A DNA stretch of 64,000 nt from Pelotomaculum sp. (GTDB taxonomy: Bacteria; Bacillota; Desulfotomaculia; Desulfotomaculales; Pelotomaculaceae): positions 1 to 64,000 of the forward strand of contig JAHDOA010000004.1 of the NCBI GenBank assembly GCA_018435055.1, read 5' to 3'. A program made the translations under genes and the position numbers. A model generated the notes under the pieces. It was not told where the DNA came from. It worked only from the letters and a program-made list of their open reading frames with translations, and searched no databases. Shown here piece after piece: positions 48,140 to 58,078 of the stretch (its first letter is position 1; each line of letters begins with the position of its first letter).

Positions 48140-48307
48140 GGCCTCCGAGGTTAGCTGACGGGTTCGGGCTGAGGGCGCCCTACAGCTTAGTCGTGGGTAG
48201 TTGGTGGTTGGTGGTTGGTAACGACCAAAGACCAACGGCTAACGACTAAATTGATTCACCCCAAAAAATTTTATCCCCCGTTCCCCGGTTTTACCGGGGT
48301 TTCGGCC
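48140..48307 (-). promoter_or_regulatory. c-di-AMP (ydaO/yuaA) riboswitch upstream of the SleB-type gene
   Basis: On the minus strand the ydaO consensus is unmistakable: CCGGGGAACGGGGGA, then TTTTGGGGTGAATC, and at the 3' end AGCCCGAACCCGTCAGCTAA followed by CCTCGGAGGCC. The terminal GGCC/GGCC can close P1, and the AAAGGAGG of the gene follows at 48129-48136. The variable hairpin between the two conserved halves is expanded to about 70 nt (48185-48253) by repeats of ACCAACC/GGTTGGT flanked by TTAGTCGT/ACGACTAA. Confidence 0.95.
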
Positions 48308-48401
48308 TATTGCATTATTGTACAAGGATCTCCATAGTTTGACTAGAGCACAAAATTTTACATCTATTAAATCATGAAGCCCCAGTAGCTGCGCCAAACC
48401 A

Positions 48402-48446
48402 TAAAAAAACCCGTCACTGGACTGCCTGATCAGAGACGGGTTTTTG
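48402..48446 (-). terminator. Terminator after the zinc-ribbon protein gene
   Basis: Stem AAAAACCCGTC/GACGGGTTTTT around a 22-nt loop, with T-runs on both strands. It separates the zinc-ribbon gene from the riboswitch-controlled gene. Confidence 0.85.
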
Positions 48447-48478
48447 TCTTTACATGCTCTTAGGTAAAACCATGTTCT

Positions 48479-48871
48479 TTACTCGGCGGGGGGATTTTCC
48501 TTTTCGAGTTTTTCACCGCAGTTCATGCAGAAATTAGCAACAGGCAGGTACTCTGTGTTACATTTGGGGCAAACGGGTGGCTTGGGGTGCAGTTTCTCAA
48601 CCTGTACCTTCAGGTCAGCGATTTCTTCTTCAAGGGTTTTAGTTGTGTTAAGTAGTCTTTCAATCTCTTTCTCATGGTCCTTTTCACCCTTAAACTGCAG
48701 AAAAACGAGATTGCCCAGGGCGGAAATATTGTTTTCTACTTCTTTTTCCAGCTTTGAAATCTCAAACTTTATTTTGGTGGATTCCACCAGGTCACCAGCC
48801 CTGCCCCCAATTGTTTTGGCTCCCTCACCCAGGGATTTTGCGCCTTCAGTAACCTTTTTAAGAAAAGTCAT
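48479..48871 (-). CDS. Coiled-coil zinc-ribbon protein
   Basis: 130 aa. Residues about 25-95 are a long amphipathic coiled coil (EISKLEKEVENNISALGNLV, EKEIERLLNTTKTLEEEIAD). The C-terminus is a zinc ribbon with two CxxC pairs (CPKCNTEYLPVANFCMNCGE). This is a common, uncharacterised Firmicute protein type. An AGGGAGG-like site precedes the ATG. Confidence 0.85.
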   Translation of the reverse strand: MTFLKKVTEGAKSLGEGAKTIGGRAGDLVESTKIKFEISKLEKEVENNISALGNLVFLQFKGEKDHEKEIERLLNTTKTLEEEIADLKVQVEKLHPKPPVCPKCNTEYLPVANFCMNCGEKLEKENPPAE

Positions 48872-48904
48872 GCCATTGCTACCTCCCTTTTTAAACTAGT
48901 ATTT

Positions 48905-49348
48905 TTATTTTTGCTGTTCCAGCCACTCCATGTAACTGTCCAACTCTTTGTTGACTGCCGCGTCAGCCAGTTTATTTTCCTCCCGGGGTATGTGCCTCAC
49001 GGTAACCTTAAGCCCGGGTGTGATAACAAGGTTTTCCCATACCCTCTCAGCTATTTCCCGCAATGACGGCTCTTTGATTTTGTACTGACGATTAAATTGG
49101 CGGACAACAAGCTCACTGTCAGCCAGTACCTCCGCAGTCAGATCGTCGTGCTCGCCCGCCAGGTAAACCAGAGCGGTGATAGCGCCTTCCAGGGCGCTCC
49201 ACTCAGCAAAATTATTTGTCAGCCCCGTGCCGAGAAACTTGCTCTTTGTTGCCACCACTTTACCATATTCATCAGTAATAACCATGGCCGCTGCCGACGG
49301 CCCGGGATTGCCCCGGCTGCCTCCGTCTATATTTACAGTGATCTTCAT
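48905..49348 (-). CDS. Ribonuclease HI family protein
   Basis: 147 aa from ATG 49348. RNase H fold with the four acidic residues in place: NIDGGSRGNPGPSAAAM (Asp), NNFAEWSALEGAITAL (Glu), VLADSELVVRQFN (Asp) and NKLADAAVNKELD (Asp). It resembles the short RnhA-like proteins of Firmicutes that lack the basic handle. It degrades the RNA strand of RNA-DNA hybrids. GTG 49357 is an alternative start. Confidence 0.9.
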   Translation of the reverse strand: MKITVNIDGGSRGNPGPSAAAMVITDEYGKVVATKSKFLGTGLTNNFAEWSALEGAITALVYLAGEHDDLTAEVLADSELVVRQFNRQYKIKEPSLREIAERVWENLVITPGLKVTVRHIPREENKLADAAVNKELDSYMEWLEQQK

Positions 49349-49554
49349 ATCCAACACCCCGTTGTATGTAATTTTACCACATATGCTTCTCTACTACCAG
49401 TTAATCCAGATATTCATATTAAACAGATTATATCCTCACTATTTTGACATAATAATGCAGGATTAAACCTGTCACATGTCGAATCCAACGAAGGTTTTAA
49501 AAATCGGAACCACCGGAAGTAAGCAAATGGATCTAATAAGTGAGGTGCAAAAAA

Positions 49555-49755
49555 ATGACTGACAGCTTATATGATGAAATTTATTTAAAACACGCCCGGG
49601 AACTTTATGAGCGGCTGAATTTTATTAAACAGAGTGAAACCTTTGAAAAAGGAGAGGATCTCTTAACAAGACTGTCAATAGAAACATTGCAGCAGTCTAT
49701 CAAGGCCTGTGTTGAAATCTGCCAGGAACTATGCATAAAAAAGAATAATGAATAA
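49555..49755 (+). CDS. HepT-like (DUF86) N-terminal fragment
   Basis: 66 aa from ATG 49555 (GAGGTG upstream). The helical pattern YLKHARELYERLNFIKQSET and LSIETLQQSIKACVEICQEL resembles the first two helices of HepT toxins of HepT-MntA systems. The family's C-terminal half with the R-x4-6-H-x-Y active site is missing, and no MntA-type nucleotidyltransferase lies nearby. Either a truncated relic or a stand-alone small protein; assignment tentative. Confidence 0.45.
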   Translation: MTDSLYDEIYLKHARELYERLNFIKQSETFEKGEDLLTRLSIETLQQSIKACVEICQELCIKKNNE

Positions 49756-49873
49756 CCTTGCCACAGGTATTTGCGTTTTAGCCAAATTATCCCCAAACTA
49801 TCTCCATTACGCTAACTGTTTCGCTGACAGTAGAAAGCCAGTACCCGCAAACCTTTGCGAATACTGGTTTCTT

Positions 49874-49948
49874 TGGAGCCGATGGTCGGATTCGAACCGA
49901 CGACCTGCGCATTACGAGTGCGCTGCTCTACCCCTGAGCCACATCGGC
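49874..49948 (-). tRNA. tRNA-Thr (anticodon CGT)
   Basis: Minus-strand cloverleaf: acceptor GCCGATG/CATCGGC, D-arm GCTC...GAGC, anticodon arm GCGCA-CTCGTAA-TGCGC (anticodon CGT), T-arm GTCGG-TTCGAAT-CCGAC, discriminator T and an encoded CCA. Confidence 0.95.
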
Positions 49949-50354
49949 AATTATATATTATATGAAAAAGCACATTTAATTTTACCTTACCAAACCTGAA
50001 AAGTCAACGCGCCAAAGGGGTGTCAGGGGGACGGGGTTGTTGACAACCTGAGGGTACTTGTGCAAATATATCAAGGCCTTGCCCCCGCAGCCGTATGTAT
50101 TCCTGTCAGGACTGCCCAAGTGAACTACCCCTCCCTTCGCTAACGCTCTTAGAAGGGGGTCTTCCCGGCGGGTGAGTTAAAATTTATCCCAAGGGGTTTC
50201 AAAAGTAAATGATTTAGGCCCTGACCCTAATTCCAATTCAACCCATTCACCAATTCATCTCAAGTAAATATTTCAAGTCTCCCAATTCTAATCCTTTCAG
50301 CCTGATCCCAATTCAATTTTTATTCTAATCTCTCCCGGCTGTTCATAGTATGTC
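49949..50354. other. Non-coding gap with a degenerate REP and a possible IS605-type end
   Basis: 406 bp with no convincing gene. A degenerate REP-like palindrome (GTGTCAGGGGGACGGGG...TTGACA) lies at 50020-50045. A hairpin followed by GGGGTAGTTCACTTG on the minus strand (50117-50166) resembles right ends of IS200/IS605-family elements. The remainder to 50340 is a pyrimidine-rich AATTC/CCAATTC tract. Confidence 0.45.
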
Positions 50355-51686
50355 TTGAAGAATGAACAGGCGCCGGGGGTGGTTTATATTTTCAGGTTCA
50401 AAATTTATGCGGCTGCGTCGGCGCTGTGCTTATTAGCTATGCTTTTTTCCCCGCAGTCGGCCCTGACCGAGCATAGAATTCTGATCGACAAAGGCACGAA
50501 CCAACTGGCTTTTTTTGCAGACAACCTGCTTATTGACGTGTTTCCTGTCGCTACCGGCCGCCAGACGCACTTTACGCCGGAAGGAAACTGGCAAGTGGTA
50601 AACAAGCTTGTCTACCCTGCCTGGCGGGATCCCAACGGTGGGCCGCTAATACCAGGCGGTGTGCCAGAAAACCCGCTCGGCCCGCGCTGGCTGGGGCTGA
50701 ACGCTCTGGGCACCACCGGCAGCAGCTATGGTGTACACGGCAACAACAACCCCTATTCCATCGGCACTTATGCCTCATCCGGCTGCATCAGGATGCGCAA
50801 TGAAGACATCCTCTGGCTTTATGAGCGTGTCCCGGTCGGCACTAAAGTGCAAATTACCAGTACCGGGCAGGATTTGTTATCTTTAAAAAAATATGACCGG
50901 GTCTTTGTCAACGGTGTAGAACAGGAGTTTGCCCGGTACCTGGGGCCGGTACAGGCAGAAGAGACTACCTACCTGCCTCTGCGTACCCTTGCGCCGGCAT
51001 TTGGCTGCAGATTGACCTGGGAAAGCGCCTCCAACAGCCTCCTCGCCGCCAATATTGACTGTGAGGTCAAGTTTGCCATAGGGAGCAAGGAGATCACTAT
51101 CAACAACATCACTTATGAAACTAACGACGCTCCTATACTGCTGGAAGATATGACATATATTCCTGATTACTATTTGAAGGATTTTTTTGGCGCTGATTTT
51201 CTTGGTGAGGAAAACAGGGCGCTGAAGATAGATGCCCACATTGATCCGACCGAAAGAAAATTGGTTAAATATCATTTTGATCTGTCAGTTAACGGAAAAA
51301 CAATTAATTTACCTGAGACCCTGACACCGCTCAGTGACGGCGAAAACCTGCTGGTTCCGCTGCGGCCGTTATGCGCGGCTGTCGGAGCGGAAATAGGCTG
51401 GAATAATGATGCCCAATGCGTGGAAATTAAAACGAAAGGGCGGCTGCTGTCCATACCGCTGAACGGGTCTCCCGCCCAGCTTGACAATGCCGTTTTGACC
51501 CGGCAGGCACACATCTTTGTTCGTGCCGGGGCCTCTTATGTCAGCCTGGACTTCCTGCAAGAGCTGCTCGGCTTTAAAGCTGAGGTAGATTACGTAGCCC
51601 GCATTTTAAAAATTTCAAATACAAAAAAAGCCCGCATTGCCGCCCAGGTCCTGCCCCCGATCCAGATGTCCTTTAGAATAGCCTGA
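50355..51686 (+). CDS. L,D-transpeptidase (YkuD) with copper-amine-oxidase-like repeats
   Basis: 443 aa. A hydrophobic N-terminus (about residues 16-36, signal or anchor), a YkuD domain (about 40-175) with VHGNNNPYSIGTYASSGCIR (catalytic Cys in SSGCIRM), then two copper-amine-oxidase-N-like stalk domains (about 180-295 and 308-425), presumed wall-binding. It crosslinks peptidoglycan 3-3 or attaches proteins to it. The start is uncertain: TTG 50355 has no ribosome-binding site, while an ATG at 50362 (after GAAGA) is in another frame, so a frameshift near the G5 run at 50375-50379 is possible. Confidence 0.85.
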   Translation: MKNEQAPGVVYIFRFKIYAAASALCLLAMLFSPQSALTEHRILIDKGTNQLAFFADNLLIDVFPVATGRQTHFTPEGNWQVVNKLVYPAWRDPNGGPLIPGGVPENPLGPRWLGLNALGTTGSSYGVHGNNNPYSIGTYASSGCIRMRNEDILWLYERVPVGTKVQITSTGQDLLSLKKYDRVFVNGVEQEFARYLGPVQAEETTYLPLRTLAPAFGCRLTWESASNSLLAANIDCEVKFAIGSKEITINNITYETNDAPILLEDMTYIPDYYLKDFFGADFLGEENRALKIDAHIDPTERKLVKYHFDLSVNGKTINLPETLTPLSDGENLLVPLRPLCAAVGAEIGWNNDAQCVEIKTKGRLLSIPLNGSPAQLDNAVLTRQAHIFVRAGASYVSLDFLQELLGFKAEVDYVARILKISNTKKARIAAQVLPPIQMSFRIA

Positions 51687-51694
51687 TACCGGAT

Positions 51695-52645
51695 CTAATG
51701 CTTGTTCCACTGACTTACCCTGTCATCAGCGATAACAGATACATGGGTGTAAGAAATTTCCTTGAATTTTTCTTTTACCAGCCTGTTTACACAAAAACCG
51801 ATGTCGTCACAATCCTCCAGGCCAAATATCTTATCCGCCTCCACAACCATCTCCAGCAGGTAGCTGTTCGGCCCTACACACATTGAACGGACATTGTGTA
51901 TGTCCCTGATACCGGGGATGGTCATTACAAAATCACCGATTTCTGTGATCAAATCGGGGTCGGCGGATTCGCCCAGGATGGCCGAGGCGTTTTCCCTGGC
52001 GGTGCCAAAACCGATAAAGAACAGCAAAATACCAATGACAATAGAAGCCACCCCATCGAAAACGATGTCGCCCGTATATTCAACGATTAGGATTGCCGAG
52101 CCTGCGACAACCAGCCCAAATAGCGCGGCTGTGTCCTCCAGGAAAATAAACCGGGTGGATGGGGTAGCCCTGGTCAATGCGGGAACAACACTGAAAACCA
52201 TTTTCAGCCCGCGTGCCTCTATTCCAGTCTCGTGGGCAATCGCCCGCACAGCCATGGCAAATGAGTAGCATTCAAACAAAATACTTAGCGTTATCACTGT
52301 CAGGTTAAGCAGCACAAACCCGATAGGTTCCGGGTGGATGATCTTCAGCACACCACCGTAAATGGAAAGCGCTCCCCCGATGAAAAGCATACTCAAGCTG
52401 GCAACGAAGCTCCAGAAGAATACGCGCTTGCCGTGTCCAAACTGGTAGCGTTCGTCGCTGGGCCGATGTGCCTGCCTGATCCCAATCATTAGAAAAAAAC
52501 CATTGGCCCAGTCACCCAGTGAGTGTTTAAATTCGGCCATCATCGAGGCGCTGCCGCTCATGATTGCAGCGATCAGTTTCATTGCGGCAATCAACCCGTT
52601 GGCCACCAACGCAGCCTTTACAGCTGATGCACTATCATGAGCCAT
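51695..52645 (-). CDS. Cation diffusion facilitator (CDF) transporter
   Basis: 316 aa with about six transmembrane helices and a C-terminal ZT-dimer-like cytoplasmic domain (about 215-310). The metal-binding helix II motif is EFKHSLGDWANGFFL (His-x3-Asp) and helix V has FLEDTAALFGLVVAG. This matches the subgroup resembling ZnT9/TMEM163-type proteins, so the transported ion (Zn, Mn or other) is uncertain. It converges tail to tail with the L,D-transpeptidase gene, 8 bp apart. Confidence 0.88.
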   Translation of the reverse strand: MAHDSASAVKAALVANGLIAAMKLIAAIMSGSASMMAEFKHSLGDWANGFFLMIGIRQAHRPSDERYQFGHGKRVFFWSFVASLSMLFIGGALSIYGGVLKIIHPEPIGFVLLNLTVITLSILFECYSFAMAVRAIAHETGIEARGLKMVFSVVPALTRATPSTRFIFLEDTAALFGLVVAGSAILIVEYTGDIVFDGVASIVIGILLFFIGFGTARENASAILGESADPDLITEIGDFVMTIPGIRDIHNVRSMCVGPNSYLLEMVVEADKIFGLEDCDDIGFCVNRLVKEKFKEISYTHVSVIADDRVSQWNKH

Positions 52646-52887
52646 GGAATAACCCCCTGTTTAAAATTCAAAAGCGCCCTACCGCTTAACTAGGAGCATC
52701 CTGAGTCAACCGGCTCCCGGGAGCCCCGTTATATATATTAATAATATACATATTAACAAAGAAATGTAAGTTGGGCAAGTTCCAGCGCCCTGGTAACAGA
52801 GCCTGCATATACAGAAGTTTTTAGCGCTTTTAGCGCTATGCGGGGAATCATCAGGTATTATGCGCTGGTATTGCTTTCTTAACACAG

Positions 52888-52926
52888 AAAAAAAGCTGGG
52901 TTTGAAAATAACCCAGCTTTTTTATC
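52888..52926. terminator. Bidirectional terminator after the AOR gene
   Basis: Perfect stem AAAAAGCTGGGTT/AACCCAGCTTTTT with a 7-nt loop, 12 bp after the AOR stop. Confidence 0.88.
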
Positions 52927-52937
52927 GCTGTTATACC

Positions 52938-54662
52938 TTAGAAATTAAAAACCTCATCGATCTCCTCATCTGTGAAGTCCCAGGTAGTGTTGTGAGGCGG
53001 GCACTCCTCTGCGAAGAACTCCGGCAGGCGGTCATGGGCCCTGGTGAATCCCGCCTTTTCGTTAAAACCACGCTCTGCTTTCAGGATCGCCTGACCCAGG
53101 GCGGTTACGTCGTCTGCCGTGAGAGCCAGCCCGTACTGGGCGTTAATCATATCGATCAGGGCGTTAAAGCCGTCCTCTATATCCAGTATCGCAAAGGCGA
53201 TAAACAAGCACATACCGGTGCTATCCACGGCGGCGGTCGCTATCTGCAGGTTGCGGGACAGATCCACCTGGCCTTCTTTCTTTAAAGGATCAACGAACCC
53301 CCCCGACCTGAGGATGTTAGTCGCCACAGCATAGCCCGCGGTATGGTCGGCGCCCATCGGAGATGTGGCATAGGTCAGGCCGACACCTTTCACCGCGCGC
53401 GGGTCGTAGGCGGGAATCGCCTGGTTTTTTACAACAGGCACCCTGGTCATACCGAAGACCTTGCCGGCAACCGCGGCGCCGCTGCCAATAATCCTGCCCA
53501 GCGGGGTCCCTTTGCTGATCTGCTCAACAAGATCAAGCGCCGCCTTGCCGTCACCCCACGGTATGACCCCTGCTTCCATCGCCACTACTATTGTAACGCC
53601 TGTTTCAATACTGTCGATGCCTGCGTCATCCACAGCGCGGTCAATATAAGCAATTTCGTCTAAATCTTTAATGCATGCACAGGCGCCAAGGCTCCAAATT
53701 GTTTCATATTCAAAACCGCTGGTAAGATATTGGCCCGCCTGATCAAAATATTGCTGGGAACAGCGAATAATACAACCTGTCTGGCAGCCGTGAGTGGGCC
53801 TGCCGCCGCGCTCTTTAATTGTAGCGGCCATTGTTTCACCGCCGATATCATTTGCCCATTCGTTGCGGCCTCTGCGGAAATTTTGCGTTGGTAGTCCGCC
53901 GGCCTCGTTGAGGATGTTAACTAAGATATCAGTGCCGTAAGCGGGCAGGCCCTGTCCGGTAACCGGGTGGTCCAGCAGCGCTTTGGCAAACCTTTTGGCA
54001 GCAGCGTTAAACGCGTCCACATCAGCGACAGGTACCCCCGGAGCGCCGGTGTCGTCCACGACAACAGCTTTCACCTTTTTTGAACCCAGCACGGCGCCCA
54101 GCCCGCCGCGGCCGGCGCTGCGCATGTTCCCGTCAGGGTCTTTGATGGAAACGTTGGCTGCCGCCAGCCTCATTTCCCCTGCCGGGCCGGCTATGGCAAT
54201 ACCCACCTTCTGGCCGTATTTTTCGTTGAGGACCTTAATTGCCTCGTAGTTTCCTTTGCCGCTGATTTCCCGGGGAGCCTCTTCTATAGTTACCCCGGCT
54301 GTATTCACATTGATCACATAGAGATTGTCTTCATCAGGCATTCCTTCAATAACGAGCGCCTTGACGCCGAGCCTGGCCAACTTTTGTGAAAATGAACCGC
54401 CGGCGTTGCTTTCCTTGATGCCACCGGTCAGCGGGCTTTTGGCGCCCACTGAAATACGCCCGGAGTTAGGAGCGGTTGTGCCGCTGAGCAGGCCCGGGGC
54501 AAAAACGATCTTGTTGTTCTTCCCTAAAGGGTGGCAGGTTGGCTTTACTTCATCTGCCACAATCATGGAAGTGAGACCGCGGCCTCCTAACCCCGCATAT
54601 TTCCGGGGGACTTCCTCAACCCTGACTTCTTTCGTCGTCATGTCTACGCGGATGAATTTCAT
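52938..54662 (-). CDS. aor: Aldehyde:ferredoxin oxidoreductase (tungsten/molybdenum pterin)
   Basis: 574 aa. It oxidises aldehydes to acids (or the reverse) with ferredoxin, using a tungsto-bispterin and one 4Fe-4S cluster. Pterin-binding N-terminal domain: GGRGLTSMIVADEV, LSGTTAPNSGRISVGAKSPL and AGRGGLGAVLGSKKVKAV. Cluster cysteines: HGCQTGCIIRCSQQ plus a later Cys in DSTGMCLF; DDAGIDSIETG is the pterin motif. The gene has its own leader with an intrinsic terminator, and a molybdopterin operon lies 3 kb upstream, so metal-cofactor-linked control is plausible. Confidence 0.93.
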   Translation of the reverse strand: MKFIRVDMTTKEVRVEEVPRKYAGLGGRGLTSMIVADEVKPTCHPLGKNNKIVFAPGLLSGTTAPNSGRISVGAKSPLTGGIKESNAGGSFSQKLARLGVKALVIEGMPDEDNLYVINVNTAGVTIEEAPREISGKGNYEAIKVLNEKYGQKVGIAIAGPAGEMRLAAANVSIKDPDGNMRSAGRGGLGAVLGSKKVKAVVVDDTGAPGVPVADVDAFNAAAKRFAKALLDHPVTGQGLPAYGTDILVNILNEAGGLPTQNFRRGRNEWANDIGGETMAATIKERGGRPTHGCQTGCIIRCSQQYFDQAGQYLTSGFEYETIWSLGACACIKDLDEIAYIDRAVDDAGIDSIETGVTIVVAMEAGVIPWGDGKAALDLVEQISKGTPLGRIIGSGAAVAGKVFGMTRVPVVKNQAIPAYDPRAVKGVGLTYATSPMGADHTAGYAVATNILRSGGFVDPLKKEGQVDLSRNLQIATAAVDSTGMCLFIAFAILDIEDGFNALIDMINAQYGLALTADDVTALGQAILKAERGFNEKAGFTRAHDRLPEFFAEECPPHNTTWDFTDEEIDEVFNF

Positions 54663-54689
54663 TTTAAACCCCTCCTTTATTTGAACTAT

Positions 54690-54790
54690 AAAAAAAGGAA
54701 GAGGTTATCCCTCTTCCTTTGCGCGCCGGCAGGTATGGCAATTGCTCACCATACCCTTTCGTTTGTTACATCCCGTAAGGAGTACAACAA
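54690..54790 (-). promoter_or_regulatory. Terminator-containing leader of the AOR gene, candidate riboswitch
   Basis: Minus-strand leader with a hairpin GGTATGG/CCATACC (54755-54749 with 54738-54732), a conserved-looking CGGCGCGCAAAGG linker, and then a perfect intrinsic terminator GGAAGAGG/CCTCTTCC plus seven T residues at 54718-54690. This ends 27 nt before the AOR start codon (AAAGGAGGGG in between). A terminator between promoter and gene implies attenuation. It does not obviously match the Moco/Tuco riboswitch as I remember it, so the class is unknown. Confidence 0.6.
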
Positions 54791-54875
54791 ATCGGAAGTT
54801 TTGTTAAATTAAATATACTATAAATATTAGATAAAATTATGAATATTTCATTAATTTTTTATTAATTTTATATTG

Positions 54876-54902
54876 GAAACAAGGGGACGTTCTTTTTGTT
54901 TC
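54876..54902. repeat. REP-like palindrome, variant stem
   Basis: Arms GAAACAA and TTGTTTC around GGGGACGTTCTTT. The loop is the complement of the AGAACCGTCCCC loop of the other REPs (one base shorter), but the stem is a different, still self-complementary, sequence. The rest of 54663-55262 other than the AOR leader shows nothing recognisable. Confidence 0.65.
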
Positions 54903-55262
54903 AATTTCTTTAAAGAGACATCACAAAGGTTAAAGTCTAATGATGCAAGGCCCCGTAAATTTCAAATTGTACAGGCCTCAGAACCAGCAGCCAGGCTAAT
55001 TACCGGGGATTAAGTGTTAACAAGTAAATATTTGTGGTAAAATAGACCATTTATGTATTATGTATAAAAAAGAAAACAACAAGAAGGACTAGCCCTTATG
55101 TTACAAGGCCAATAAAGAATAAAGAAAGAGGCATCCCAAAAATTCAGCGAATTAATGAGAGGCCTCTTGCCTGAAGGTTAGCACTCCGTGATCATTTCGT
55201 GATCAAATGTGGACCACAGTACAGGATCGCCCACTAATTTCAAGGGCTAAGGGGGGCGCCAG

Positions 55263-56936
<1,674 letters not shown>

Positions 56937-57224
56937 CTATTTCTCGATTACGCCGAGGATATCGGCTTCACGCATGATCAAATATTCTACGTCGTCAATC
57001 TTAACTTCGTTGCCGGCGTACTTGGAGAAAAGAATCCTGTCACCTGGTTTCAGGTCGATAGGAACACGCTGGCCGGTTTCCAAAATCTTACCGGAACCTA
57101 CGGCTACAACTTCCCCCTCCTGGGGCTTTTCCTTGGCCGTGTCCGGCAGGACGATGCCGCCTTTTGTTCTTTCCTCGCTGGGCAGCGGTTTAACAACTAC
57201 CCTTTCGCCTAATGGTCTGATCAC
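56937..57224 (-). CDS. groES: Co-chaperonin GroES
   Basis: 95 aa. [20 protein letters not shown] at the N-terminus, the mobile loop [17 protein letters not shown] and the C-terminal [16 protein letters not shown] are typical. First gene of the groESL operon; AGGAGGGG precedes the ATG. Confidence 0.99.
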   Translation of the reverse strand: MIRPLGERVVVKPLPSEERTKGGIVLPDTAKEKPQEGEVVAVGSGKILETGQRVPIDLKPGDRILFSKYAGNEVKIDDVEYLIMREADILGVIEK

Positions 57225-57267
57225 TTAAACCCCTCCTTGTAACTGGTTGGTTTGGTTTACTTATTTG

Positions 57268-57294
57268 TTAGCACTCGATATCAATGAGTGCTAA
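57268..57294 (-). promoter_or_regulatory. CIRCE operator (HrcA binding site)
   Basis: Perfect inverted repeat TTAGCACTC-N9-GAGTGCTAA in the groES leader, the canonical HrcA operator for heat-shock repression of groESL. Confidence 0.98.
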
Positions 57295-57306
57295 CATTAC
57301 GTAAAT

Positions 57307-57335
57307 ATAATATAGAATTGAATTATTAAAAGCAA
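57307..57335 (-). promoter_or_regulatory. SigA-type promoter of groESL
   Basis: Minus strand TTGCTT, a 17-nt spacer and TATTAT, immediately upstream of the CIRCE element, so HrcA binding would block early elongation or initiation. Confidence 0.75.
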
Positions 57336-57509
57336 ATTAGCTCATCCCATAATATTCCCTTTCCTGGTTCAAAAAGGGCAATTATCGTGTTATTGCTTTT
57401 AATATCTTCTTCTATCTTATCCTCCGGGGTTTTTTTAAGGCCCCTCTCTAGCATATTTTCCCACAGAATTACACCTTTTATACAGGACTAAAAAAGAAAA
57501 AACCCGACT

Positions 57510-58001
57510 TTATTCAGCCGAGCCGCACTCCCCGCCCCTGCCAGTAAGAATTTCCAAACCATGAGGCAGGGCGGGCATTATTACCGCAAGACATTCCCGC
57601 ACCGCTTTAACGCTGCCGGGCAGGTTTATAATTAAAGTATTGTTACGAATACCGGCAACAGCCCTGGAAAGCATCGCCCGGTTGGTTCTTTTCAAGCTGT
57701 CCGCCCGCATGGCCTCGACCAGGCCGGGCGCCTGTTTTCTGATCACAGCCAGGGTTGCCTCAGGGGTGTTATCCCTGGAGCTAAAACCTGTACCGCCGGA
57801 GGTGAAAACCAGGTCAAGCTTTTCCTTATCCGACATACTGATCATTGCTTCTTTTAAAAGATCCAGGTCGTCAGGTACGACGATGTAGCTTGTCACTTCA
57901 CCCAAGGATTTTACCATCTCTTTAATAACTGGTCCGCTTTCGTCCACCCGCTCACCGCGGGAGCCTTTATCGCTGACAGTAATAATTCCTATTTCGTACA
58001 A
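57510..58001 (-). CDS. mog: Molybdopterin adenylyltransferase (MogA/MoaB family)
   Basis: 163 aa. GIITVSDKGSRGERVDESG, the pterin-binding loop VFTSGGTGFSSRDNTPEA and LPGSVKAVRECL match MogA/MoaB proteins that adenylylate molybdopterin before metal insertion. The TTG start has AGGAG 9 nt upstream. Last gene of the molybdopterin operon, 77 bp after moaC. Confidence 0.93.
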   Translation of the reverse strand: MYEIGIITVSDKGSRGERVDESGPVIKEMVKSLGEVTSYIVVPDDLDLLKEAMISMSDKEKLDLVFTSGGTGFSSRDNTPEATLAVIRKQAPGLVEAMRADSLKRTNRAMLSRAVAGIRNNTLIINLPGSVKAVRECLAVIMPALPHGLEILTGRGGECGSAE

Positions 58002-58078
58002 GGCAATCCACTCCTATTTTATAATTCGGGGATTTTCTCCGGCCCGGCAGGGCAGTTTTCCACCCGGCGTCCCGCTAT

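Noticed and set aside
54690-54790. Moco/Tuco riboswitch call for the AOR leader
   Set aside because: The position and target gene fit, but I could not find the conserved sequence blocks of that class, so I only report an unclassified attenuator.
55178-55200. Second CIRCE element near the groEL 3' end
   Set aside because: Only the half GTTAGCACTC is present; the complementary GAGTGCTAA arm is missing.
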